Below are positions 1 to 8,499 of a stretch of 16,697 nt of DNA, piece by piece. The stretch lies in NCBI GenBank assembly GCA_027604685.1, contig JADHYX010000128.1, positions 23,310 through 40,006 of the forward strand, written 5' to 3'. Each line of letters starts with the position of its first letter. Position 1 is the first letter of the stretch. The stretch is from Lobulomyces angularis (lineage: Eukaryota; Chytridiomycota; Chytridiomycetes; Lobulomycetales; Lobulomycetaceae). Below the pieces are notes generated by a model. The model was not told where the DNA came from and did no database searches. It saw only the letters and a list, made by a program, of their open reading frames with translations. The position numbers and the translations under genes are program-made.

Positions 1-1257
1 AACACCTTCTTTATGCAGTTATTAAAATTAAGTTAAACTAAAACTATTTCTTACTCTATTTTTTAGAAATGGTTGATGTTTGGTTTAAACATAAAGATGG
101 AATAAAATCTATTTCGATGAAAGAACTCCATAACACTTTTAAAAAATTTGCACCACAATTTGATAATTATGAGTATGAAAAAAACATAAAATTTAATTTA
201 CTATTTTCTTTTTTTTATATTTTATTTTATTTTTTTTATTGATTAGCCAACATGATGGTGAAGAATATTTAAGATTTTTGCTAGATGGATTACATGAAGA
301 TTTGAATAGAAATTCAAAAAAACCAAAATTTACTTACCCGAGTGAAGCTGATGCATTATTAACGTATGCTATAAATGAAAAATTAAAAAAAAAAAAAAAA
401 AAAAAATAATATAATTTTTTTATTTTATTTTAAAGAGCAAGAGAAAAAGCAAATTTATCATGGAATAGATATAACTCATATACCAATTCAATTGTATCGG
501 ATGTATTCGGTGGGCAGCTTGAATCGCAATTAAAATGTATTACCTGCAACTATGTATCTCCTACGTTTGATACATTCTGTAAGCACACTTTTAGATACCT
601 AAAAATTAATTTTTTTTCTAATAACTATTTTTTTTCTAGTTGACTTGAGTGTTCCCATTGTCAAAAACAGTTTAAACGTATGTAAACTAGAAAACTGCCT
701 AGAAGAATTTGGAAAAAAAGAAATTTTGGATACTGATTGGAATTGTCCAAAATGTAACAAAAAATCAAAGGCTACAAAACAATTTTTTATCAGTAAATGT
801 CCTGAAATCTTAGTTTTACGTAAGAAAAAGTTAAATCATCAAAAAAAATATATATATAAAACAGAATTCTTGAAAAAATACAAAATATCTATTCCAATTT
901 TTTTTATTTTTTATTTTTTTAGATTTAAATAGATTTAATTATAATTCAGGCTTTACCAAAAAGTTAAACGATAGAGTGGAATTTCCATTAACTGGTTTAA
1001 ACTTAAAATCTATATTGAGCTCAACAAGTTTGGACACCAGTGACAAAGACTCGGATTGTTCATTTAATCCTACATATGATTTGTTTGCCACTGTGAATCA
1101 TGTTGGTAGCAGCTATGGTGGCCACTACACAGCATACTGCAACTACTCAGAGTTAAAATTAAGTTGGGTGGTAAAAGATGATTCTAGTGTTTACAAGGCT
1201 CCTGATGACATTCAAAATAATTCTGTATATATATTGTTTTATAAAAAAAGGATGTAG
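1..1257 (+). CDS. USP-family ubiquitin carboxyl-terminal hydrolase, 3' part (5' truncated)
   Basis: C-terminal two thirds of a USP (peptidase C19) cysteine protease that removes ubiquitin from proteins. Proposed exons: 1-31 (weak), 67-172, 247-363, 436-578, 640-819 and 923-1257; every phase joins cleanly, with donors GTATGA, GTATGC, GTAAGC and GTAAGA. The spliced protein shows KFAPQFDNY then DQHDGEEYLRFLLDGLHEDLNR (the QQDxxEFL-type box), VFGGQLESQLKC, the two zinc-ribbon pairs CxxC (CITC, CPKC), FDLSVPI, CPEILVLHLNRF, and the His box GGHYTAYC followed by the Asp-box DDSSV and YILFYKK at the end. These match the USP2/USP8/Doa4-like group. The catalytic Cys box (GNTCxMN) must lie upstream of the window. 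The His and Asp of the triad are present, so activity is plausible. The gene converges on eIF5, with 265 nt between stop codons. Confidence 0.93.
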
Positions 1258-1522
1258 TTTAAAAATATATGTAAATATGATGTACATTTTTTTTTGTTTT
1301 TATTTTATTTTATTTTAATTTATAGAATTGTCATTTATAATTTGCATAGTTAGTTGTATCTTATCATTTTTTTTAATTTTTTTTTTTTTTTTTGTAATTG
1401 TATATATTGTATTAAAATAGAAATAAAACTTTAAAAATAAAAAAACATATAAAAAATAATTAAATCACAACTTATAAATAAAGCAGACTTTATCATTAGA
1501 ATACATGAAATCTAAAAAGTCC
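1258..1522. other. Convergent intergenic spacer between USP and eIF5 genes
   Basis: This spacer is low-complexity A/T sequence between two stop codons. It contains a T-run near 1379-1392 and an AATAAA at about 1421 that could serve 3'-end formation of the plus-strand USP gene. I see no coding potential in it. Confidence 0.6.
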
Positions 1523-2921
1523 TTAATCGCTATCCTCATCTTCTGAAGCCTCCTTTAGCCAGTTAATAAATGGAACAGCTTTATCCCTGATTTCCTTATT
1601 TAAACTTTTCTTGACATATTTTTTACTGCTCTTTTCACTCCATGCTAAGAAACTCTCTTCTTCCACTAAATCTTCATCATAAAAAAGTTTCAAAAGTAGT
1701 GGTATATCCTTTTCATTTAATAAATCAGTGAGCACTTGTCCTACTATTCTTTCAAATCCACCTAAAAATCCCAACTGACATTTTTCCGAAGTTAAAAAGA
1801 GCGATAATAAACTTTTGTTCTTTTTGACAACTTTCGCATCCAACTTCTTTTCAAATAAAATTTGAAATAAAATTGCAACCGCTTTATCATCTCTTATTTC
1901 TAATCGATTTGCTTCCTCCCTAATAGCTTCATCACTTGGTCTAGGATCAGCTGATACGAATTCGGCAAAAATATCCAAAGGGTCTTTTTCCGGTTCATCT
2001 TCGGTCGCCATCATTTTTTCAATAACTGCAGAACTCAGTTCTTTCTGACGAGCGGCAACTGCTTCCTCACTCATATCTACGGCCCAGTCTTGTTCATCGC
2101 CTTGTCCGCTTTTTTCCAATTTTATATCCTTTAAACGTTCCGCCTCTTCAAAAATCTGTTTTGTTAACGCATCATCACCATCTTGCTCGCCGTCTTCTTC
2201 ACCTTCTGCGTTATCATCATTAGTTTCATCTTTTACTAAATTTACACTTTTATGTATAAAGAAAGGTTTTTTTAGACTGGATAAGCAATTTTTTTCTATT
2301 TTTAAAACACTTACTATTTTCCAGAATGAGTTGTATCTAATGGTGGAGGGTTATTCGCGATATAAGTGGCTAATTTGTGTATAGTATCAACTTTTGCCTT
2401 TAAACCACAAGCTTTACAATCCGTTTTAATATCAAAACTTTTCTTTTTTTTTTCAATAATGAAATCTGTTTCTGGGTTTAAACAGCCACTACAAAGTACA
2501 TACTTTTTTATAAACAAGTCTAATACTTCAGCTAATTTTTCTTGTTCATGGGCACCATTAATTAAATACTTATCCACCTTATCATCACAATTGGATTGAA
2601 CACCTAACTCAATACCAAAAAATTTGGTTCTAAAAAAAAAATAATAAAAAATTAAGAAAAAAATGTAAAAAAAATTTATATTTTTTACGCATATGCTGGT
2701 GGTCTCATAAGGGCCCTAGAAATATTTGACATGTTAACTATAACAGTTTTAATACCGTTTCCTCTGCCTTCAATTTTCGCAATGAGCTTTTATAAAAAAT
2801 TAAAATAGTATTAGTTATAATTCCTTTGCCAAAGTGCTAATTAAAAAAAACAAACCTTAGGCATTTTATATCGATAAAATTTGTCATCTACGTCTCTGCG
2901 GATATTAATATTATTACTCAT
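1523..2921 (-). CDS. TIF5: Translation initiation factor eIF5
   Basis: eIF5 is the GTPase-activating protein for eIF2 and nucleates the preinitiation multifactor complex in the cytoplasm. Four exons (minus strand): 2921-2856, 2786-2689, 2629-2315 and 2246-1523, giving about 400 aa, close to the family's usual length (yeast about 405). The N-terminus reads [20 protein letters not shown]; the Arg in FYRYKM (R17) corresponds to the GAP arginine finger (Arg15 in human), and [14 protein letters not shown] carries the conserved Lys. A C4 zinc ribbon follows (C101-x2-C104, C126-x2-C129), then HKLATYI and an acidic linker. The C-terminal W2/HEAT domain ends in the acidic-aromatic tail [15 protein letters not shown] that binds eIF2-beta and eIF3. 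Introns are 69, 59 and 68 nt. The last intron has an alternative in-frame acceptor 30 nt upstream (exon from 2276), which would add 10 residues in the linker. Confidence 0.97.
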
Positions 2922-3286
2922 GATGATATTTTAGTTAAAGATCTTTAATTTTTTTTGAATCCTACTTTTACTCGATTTAACTTTTTTTAAATATAGATTA
3001 TTATTCTTAAATTTAATATGCATAAACTAAAAATTTATATATTTTTTAAATTTTTAATTTGTTTGTTGAAATAGGACCGTAAATGTTCTTAAACTTTTTT
3101 TTTTCTTTCTTTAAAATAAAATTTAAAATTGATTAATCTTAAATCTTTTTTTTTTTTTTTTTTTTTTTTCTTGTGTCACTTTTGACAAAATCAAAGTAGG
3201 TAAATAGTAATTACCTGTGAATATAGCGAACTGCAGTTTGCATTAGTATATTTAGTATATTAAGGGGAAAGAACTGACGGAGCTCC
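2922..3286. other. Upstream region of eIF5, no gene seen
   Basis: This stretch is AT-rich, with a 24-T run at 3146-3169. It should contain the eIF5 promoter, which is read leftwards. A less biased patch begins at about 3170 and continues into the small minus-strand ORF at 3287-3424. I see no other gene. Confidence 0.5.
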
Positions 3287-3424
3287 TCAAGCTACAGAGT
3301 GCAATTCTGAGGTTGTAACGTTCTTTTCTGAAACAGCAAAACACACTCCTAACACATTTCTATGGTCTTTATATCTCACACCAGTTACTTTGGAATTATA
3401 AGAAGCATTCGCTGTTACATTCAT
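3287..3424 (-). pseudogene. 45-codon ORF of unknown function or decayed gene fragment
   Basis: An ATG-initiated 45-codon minus-strand frame with unusually balanced amino-acid composition for this AT-rich setting (begins MNVTANASYNSKVTG, then VRYKDHRNVLGVCFAVSE, ends SELHSVA). Directly after the TGA the same frame continues GAPSVLSP before the next stop, so it may be a longer coding region interrupted by a premature stop. No family is recognised. It could also be a short real peptide, a non-coding RNA locus or chance. It lies about 365 nt upstream of the eIF5 start, on the same strand as eIF5. Confidence 0.25.
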
Positions 3425-5123
3425 CAAATATTTTTTTTTTCCAATATATATAGATCAAAATTGAATAAATCTTCAATTCTCATTAGAAGTTCAATGCATT
3501 AAAATTTTTCATTTTTTCACACAAAAATTTGGAAATTATATACAACTTAGAATAGTTTAACAAATTTATTAAATATTACTATAAAAACGATTTAAAAAAA
3601 GAGAATAGAATAATAATATAAAAAGATTTAAAGTTTGAGGAACAATGTAATTTATTATAGTGATGAAGTAAGTTTTACATCAGTATAATAAATTAATTGA
3701 CCTCATACTTAAAATGTTTTAAAAAAAAAATAAAAAAAATTAAGATAGAAATAAAAAACGATTCAGAAACAAAGTTTACTCTTTTTATAATTGGAATGAA
3801 TTATAAAAGCTGTCATCAATAACCAAGGGTTAATAATCTAATCGATGATTAAACAAAACAACCAATGATTCACTTCAAACTTGAATAAACCTTGCATAAC
3901 TCATCATCATCGTTGGAAATGCTGTCTTGTTTGAAAAACAATAAGCGAACGACTTTGACTCTACATATGATCCTGAAGCTATTTTTTATTTTAAAAAAAA
4001 AAAAAGAAATTTTATTAATAAAAACTTTTTTTTTTTTTTTTTTTGTCAATTTTTTCTTACAGTTGGTCGATAAAAAAAAAAAAAAAAAAATAAAAAATTT
4101 AAATAAAAAAATAAGAAACTTATTTAATTAATTTAATATAATAATGCTTATTTTTTAATATATAAAAAAAAAAAAAATTTCACATTTTATAGTAGAAAGC
4201 TAAGCCACAGAGATACACTTAGAAAAGACATCAGAAGGAAAAAGAAGGTTTGAGCAATTTAATACTACTATTCTCTACTAATAAACACTACAGATTAACT
4301 CTATCCACATCATACTTTCATTTAAACTTCTTCTTTTTTCTTTTTTTCCTTATTTACCAATCTCAAGTTTTCAAAATGTTAAAAAACCAACTAAATCATA
4401 AATAATGTTTTAAATTTCATTTTCATATCATGGAAATCATTGTAGGCATGTTTTTTACCAAAATCTTTTCTTTAATTATCTTATCTCTCTTATTATTTGA
4501 TGAAATTAAAAGCGCTTTAATTACATTATAATTATTTTTATATAAAATTCAGAAAATACCATACTTGATTGACTTGTAAAAAATTAATTAAGTAAAACAT
4601 TAAATTCTATTATTATCTTCTGGAAATGCATATTTAATCTTTTTTTTTTGTGAAAGCTTTATTACATTTCTGTAGTTCATTTTTGTAATTCAACAAATCA
4701 ACATTTTAGATATTAGTCATCTGGATTTTATAATATCATATATTAAACAATGTAATGCACGTTATGTATAATGGCAATAAAAGGAGATTAAAATAATAAT
4801 AAAAACAAATTTAATATTAAAAAAAAAAAAAAAAAAAAGTTAAATGTAGCAATTTTGGAATCTACAGGAATGTTCGATTCTCAAGAGAAATATTCCAAAA
4901 AAAAAGAAACAAAATTAAAAAATTTTAATTTTTTATGTACTTCTTTTTTCAAAAGGAAATATCCATTTTATTACCTAGTTCTCTTGATAAAAAAAACCCA
5001 AAATATCAATTTGAAGTGGAAAACTAACAAGATATTATACTTTTGAAGAAGAAAGATAATAGTTTAGTTTTAAGTACTTGATATCATTAGCAACAATCTA
5101 AACTCAGAATTTAGGATAAATGA
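3425..5123. other. Gene-poor AT-rich stretch
   Basis: About 1.7 kb dominated by A/T runs (for example 4027-4044, 4073-4090 and 4820-4838). Short frames at 3892-4131 (plus) and 4855-5046 (plus) are largely Lys/Phe/Leu homopolymer translations with no family signal. A less biased patch at about 3890-3980 may be eroded coding sequence, but I cannot name it. Confidence 0.5.
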
Positions 5124-5460
5124 AAAAAATGTTTTATTGAAAATAAAGATGAATTAACTTTTTGCATAATTTTAAAAACAATTTTTGGATATTACTATAG
5201 GATAAGAGAAGACTTCATTCAATTTATGGAACAAACCAGGTTTTTGGCTGAAATCGAATATTTATTGCAAGAAAAATAAAATGGAAATGTGAATGAAAAT
5301 CCCTTATTTTTTTTTATTAATTTTTACCTTATTTATTCAGGCTTGTTTCGACTCTCACAGGTATTTTCCAAAAGAAAAACTTAAAAATATTTAAGGTTTA
5401 TTCTTTGCAATGTTTTCATTTGCAGATTGGATGAGATAAATAAATTATGGCAAGAATAAA
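5124..5460 (+). pseudogene. Eroded coding fragments with an internal diverged duplication
   Basis: A stop-to-stop plus-strand frame at 5124-5279 ends RIREDFIQFMEQTRFLAEI then EYLLQEK and TAA, a charged, coding-like composition unlike the surrounding low complexity. A second short piece at 5427-5459, preceded by an acceptor-like TTTGCAG, reads LDEINKLWQE and then stops. The DNA of the two tails aligns with small gaps (GGCTGAAATCGAATATTTAT versus GGATGAGATAAATAAATTAT, followed by GCAAGAA and TAAA-type ends). No family is assigned. The pieces may be remnants of exons or of a duplicated gene tail. Confidence 0.25.
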
Positions 5461-6190
5461 TTGGATTAAAAATGAGATGGAGGCTAAACAAAGCAATATC
5501 AAATCAGGGCCCATGTGGAATAGTAAGAAAAATCTTTAGAAAAAATAGAGTATCAGTTCAGTTTGTAAGATCTACTTTATTTTGATAACGCATAATCTGT
5601 TAATTTTCGTTAATTACAAAAAGACAAAATGTCATTTAGTATTTTTAAGGGTCAACTGAACAATAACTAAATAATCGTAATACATAATATATCAATACAG
5701 ATTAGTAATAGATTAATAATACAAAATGCTTTCTATATTGTTTATAGAATGATCTAAAAAACATGTAAAATAGTTTAGGAGTTAACTCCACAAAGTGTAA
5801 ACTGGACTGGGAGTTGGATCACAAAAAAATTTAAAATACTGCTAAAGTCTATATTAAATGTTCAGTATATACTAGTGACAATATATAAGATTTATAATCA
5901 ATTAACAAACTTTTTTTTTAATACAATTTGCTGAAAACTTTTTTATTTGAATTAAAACTGAAAATATGATTGTAATTTCATAAACTTTCTTGTTCGATAT
6001 TCAGGTTTAACATCAATAATACTGGAAAATAAAGCAAAATTTTAAATAAGGCAGCCATTGTATTTATGTTTTTAACTCTTTAAGCTGAGTCATTCTACCC
6101 CTTATAGAGTGCTAGTTATGGATAGTGATAGATAATCGTAGTTTAATTAATACTATAATGATGCTTTTTAAAAAAGGGTTAAAAAAAAAT
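5461..6190. other. Upstream region of the lectin gene
   Basis: AT-rich sequence with no supported gene. It contains a perfect 12-bp palindrome GGAGTTAACTCC at 5778-5789 with a related GGGAGTTGGATC about 20 nt downstream. This could be a transcription-factor site for the lectin gene some 480 nt away, but a function is not shown. Confidence 0.4.
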
Positions 6191-6198
6191 TATAAAAG
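6191..6198 (+). promoter_or_regulatory. TATA box of the lectin gene
   Basis: TATAAAAG lies 66-73 nt upstream of the lectin ATG, a plausible TATA position allowing a short A-rich leader (CAAAAAACAAAAACC just before the start). No other gene in the window shows such a clear TATA element. This would fit strong or regulated expression of a secreted protein. Confidence 0.5.
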
Positions 6199-6263
6199 AG
6201 TTGAAAATTTGCTAACAGTTTTACATTCAAAAAACAAAAACCAATAAAAACTTAAAATAAAAA

Positions 6264-6842
6264 ATGAAATTTACAATTGTTACTCTTGCCACTCTTCTTG
6301 CTTCTACTTTAGCTTCACCTGTAAATGATAAATTTCCAGTAGCAAGTGCAGTCGAAACCAATTATGAACAAGAACTTCCTGAAAATTTCACTAAACCTGA
6401 TGCCAACACTCCTACCACACCTTCTGATGTAAAATCTGTTGAAGAAATTAACAACAAGGCTAGTAGTCTCCGAGCAGCTGCACATCCATGTGGTACTTCA
6501 GTAGGCAGCAACTTTAAAAATGGCAACTACATTTCAAGTGGTCAGTGTTTGTACTCTCAAAATGGTCACTCTGCTGTTATGCAACCAGACGGAAACTTTG
6601 TTATCTATTGTAGTAACTTGGTTGCAAAATGGGCTACTGGTACTCAATCTGTTGGAGCAGATACTTTTATTCTTCAAGGAGATGGAAATTTAGTTGTTTA
6701 TGCAGGTGGTTATAATGGATTGGCACGTTGGGCTAGTAATACTTACAGCAATGGTGGAGATATTCTATTTATGCAAAACGATGGTAATTTAGTTCTTTAC
6801 AATGGTGGACGTGCTGTTTGGGCATCAAACACATACTGTTAA
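6264..6842 (+). CDS. Secreted bulb-type (mannose-binding-like) lectin
   Basis: A single-exon 192-aa protein. Residues 1-18 are a signal peptide (KFTIVTLATLLASTLAS). Residues about 19-73 form an acidic Pro/Thr-rich segment with one N-glycosylation sequon (NFT, N41) that looks like a propeptide or spacer. Residues about 76-192 form a complete bulb-type lectin beta-prism with all three QxDxNxVxY sugar-binding motifs intact: Q107-Y115, Q138-Y146 and Q171-Y179. Each motif is followed by a W-containing strand (AKWAT, ARWAS, AVWAS). Four Cys (76, 95, 116, 192) could form two disulfides. By family it should bind mannose-type glycans outside the cell, as adhesin, recognition or defence protein; the target is unknown. 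It lacks introns while every other well-identified gene here has several, and it sits alone in a gene-poor region, which suggests recent gain, retrocopy or transfer. Codon use is richer in G/C than its surroundings. Confidence 0.93.
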   Translation: MKFTIVTLATLLASTLASPVNDKFPVASAVETNYEQELPENFTKPDANTPTTPSDVKSVEEINNKASSLRAAAHPCGTSVGSNFKNGNYISSGQCLYSQNGHSAVMQPDGNFVIYCSNLVAKWATGTQSVGADTFILQGDGNLVVYAGGYNGLARWASNTYSNGGDILFMQNDGNLVLYNGGRAVWASNTYC

Positions 6843-6873
6843 ATTTTTCTATTGTTTTCTTCTTTTTTTTATT

Positions 6874-6985
6874 TACTATTAAATTATAAATTGCGTAGAT
6901 AGAAATATTATTCATATTTACAAATAAATATTAGAAAAATATTGCAAAATTATTCAAACATGATCTTTAAAATTATTCAAAATAG
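6874..6985 (+). repeat. Direct repeat copy 1 (lectin 3' flank)
   Basis: This is an imperfect direct repeat of 7643-7774. Shared blocks include TAAATTATAA, TAGATAGAAAT, TATTTACAAATAA, TATTAGAAAAATATTGCAAA and TTCAAACATGAT, and both copies end in TCAAAATAG. Copy 1 lacks about 20 nt near the 3' end relative to copy 2. It begins about 30 nt after the lectin stop codon, so it is probably transcribed as part of the lectin 3' UTR. Confidence 0.85.
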
Positions 6986-7390
6986 ACTTTCCATTAGTTT
7001 GAGAACAAAATAAATGAAATAAATTAATCAGAGAATTGTTTTTCAAAATCAATAAAGAAACTAATTCAATGTTTAATGTGGATTTTATAGTGTAAATAAA
7101 TTGTTTTTCCTATTTTCTTAAATGTACACAATATCCAAAACAAAAATGTCACATTGTCACTTAACCTAAAAAAATAATAAAAGATAAACAACCAAAAGCA
7201 ATATAGTTATAGAGAAACTCTTAAGGTTGTACCTATCACTTGAATTTAAAGCCGTAAGAAAGAACTTTGGTATAGATATGGTGTATATGCAAGATAATGC
7301 CTTTCAGAAAACAAAATGAATATGCGATTTTCTCACCCAATATATGTAATACACAGATTGAAAGTTCAAAGTAAGCTTGATGAGAATCAA
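6986..7390. other. Spacer with possible eroded exon
   Basis: Mostly AT-rich sequence with no clear gene. Plus-strand sequence around 7239-7316 reads LEFKAVRKNFGIDM and then VYMQDNAFQKTK before a stop, which could be an upstream exon of the BAR-like relic that follows. The minus-strand frame at 7236-7448 has no family features. Confidence 0.35.
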
Positions 7391-8215
7391 AAAAAAAGTT
7401 GAAGGAAAAAGTTGAATTAGAACGGTGCTCCAATTTAATTTTTCTCATCTATTTACTTTTTTCTTCTGTATATTCAAACTATAGATGCGCAGAAACACTC
7501 AAGCTCCTGTAATTATTATTTTAAATCTTTTCTTTTTTAACAAGATATGTTTTATTTTAGATTGCTTGAGTCCAAGTATCAACATCAGAAAGATATGCAA
7601 AAGTTATCTGCGGATACTTTAAAAAAAGGAACAGAGGTATCATACTACTAAATTATAAGTTGCATAGATAGAAATTTATTATTTATATTTACAAATAAGT
7701 ATTAGAAAAATATTGCAAAATTTTTCAAACATGATTTTTAAAATTAACGATGAATAAATTTTTTTTCAAAATAGCTGTACCGATTTGGAAATTCACCAAA
7801 TTGGTCTTTCGTGCCACGATGTACGTGAATCCTCATTAGATCAATTCTTGGTAAAAGAATTTGTTCATCCGATGAAGGAAATGAGCAACATGATTAAAAT
7901 TGCTACCAGGCTTGGTGCACATATATATTTTAAACTATGTTGATCTTGAAATATTTAAAAAAAAATTCTGTTATTTTAAAGAATGCTACTCTTAAAAAAA
8001 AAAGATATTTTAAGAAATAATAAATTTGCAAATAGCGCAATGAATTGCTGTTGCTGTAGTTGGGTCAATGATTCAGTAGGTACGAATTGAAGCTATTTGG
8101 AAAATGTTTTATATAAGGAATTAATTCAACTCAGATTTATTGAAGAATGATTTACATTATTAACTAATGAATATTGAAAAAGATTTGACAGCAATAGCAG
8201 ATTTGCAGAACAAGT
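7391..8215 (+). pseudogene. N-BAR (endophilin-like) gene relic, multi-exon and frameshifted
   Basis: Pieces join with good splice signals: up to 7424 (KLKEKVELE), intron 7425-7484, 7485-7508 (CAETLKLL), intron 7509-7560, 7561-7636 (LLESKYQHQKDMQKL..KKGTE), intron 7637-7774. The next block starts in frame as LYRFGNSPNWS but runs into TGA. A +1 shift gives IGLSCHDVRESSLDQF then LVKEFVHPMKEM, resembling the endophilin/Gvp36 BAR segment (GLAxxDxxxxxLD..xxxFIxPLxxL). A further piece near 8166-8215 reads NIEKDLTAIADLQNKL before GTATAA, resembling the following BAR helix (EKDLKEIxxLxKKL). BAR proteins bind and bend membranes in endocytosis. The frame break, missing ends and disordered pieces favour a pseudogene. 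A real gene with unseen introns, or assembly error, remains possible. Confidence 0.4.
7643..7774 (+). repeat. Direct repeat copy 2 (within long intron of BAR-like relic)
   Basis: Counterpart of 6874-6985. It fills nearly all of the intron proposed at 7637-7774 (GTATCA...AAATAG) and ends exactly at the acceptor AG. Compared with copy 1 it carries an extra segment of about 20 nt (CGATGAATAAATTTTTTT) just before the acceptor. Confidence 0.85.
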
Positions 8216-8499
8216 TGGTATAAATATATAGTTTTAATATGAATATTGGTAGAAAGTAATTTAAGTTAACTTCCTCCAATGTTGTGTTACAACAACTTTT
8301 TTTTCGATTTAAAAAAAATTCATCTTTTTTTTCTAAATTTATAAAATATATATTTTTTTTTTTTTTTGGATATACATCAAAATAAAAAAATTTCTATTTT
8401 GAATTAAAAACTTTTTTTATTAAATAAAAAGTCTAAAGCATATAGAGGAAAAAAAAAAGGGAATAAAAAAATCAAAAAAAAAAAAGGAAAAACAAAAGC
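8216..8499. other. Upstream region of the acyltransferase gene
   Basis: This is low-complexity A- and T-run sequence with no coding signal. It presumably holds the acyltransferase promoter, but no defined element is recognisable. The 60 nt before the ATG are almost pure purine (AAAAAGG-type). Confidence 0.4.

Noticed and set aside
2366..2599. Plus-strand frame of 77 codons
   Set aside because: It is the complement of the eIF5 zinc-ribbon exon.
3200..3260. ATTACCTG near 3220, reminiscent of the U1 snRNA 5' end
   Set aside because: It lacks the rest of the U1 5' end, the stem-loops and an Sm site in the expected position; better regarded as part of the unexplained complexity island.
4020..4090. 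Long T and A runs that might suggest a retroelement tail
   Set aside because: Such runs occur throughout the window, including inside introns; there is no adjacent reverse-transcriptase frame or target-site duplication.
3892..4131. 79-codon plus-strand frame beginning HNSSSSLEMLSCLK
   Set aside because: It starts from TTG rather than ATG, and more than half of it translates from A/T homopolymers; no family signal.
4868..4880. GTTCGATTC matching the tRNA B-box core
   Set aside because: No foldable T-arm, no proper A box at the right distance and no acceptor stem; not a tRNA gene.
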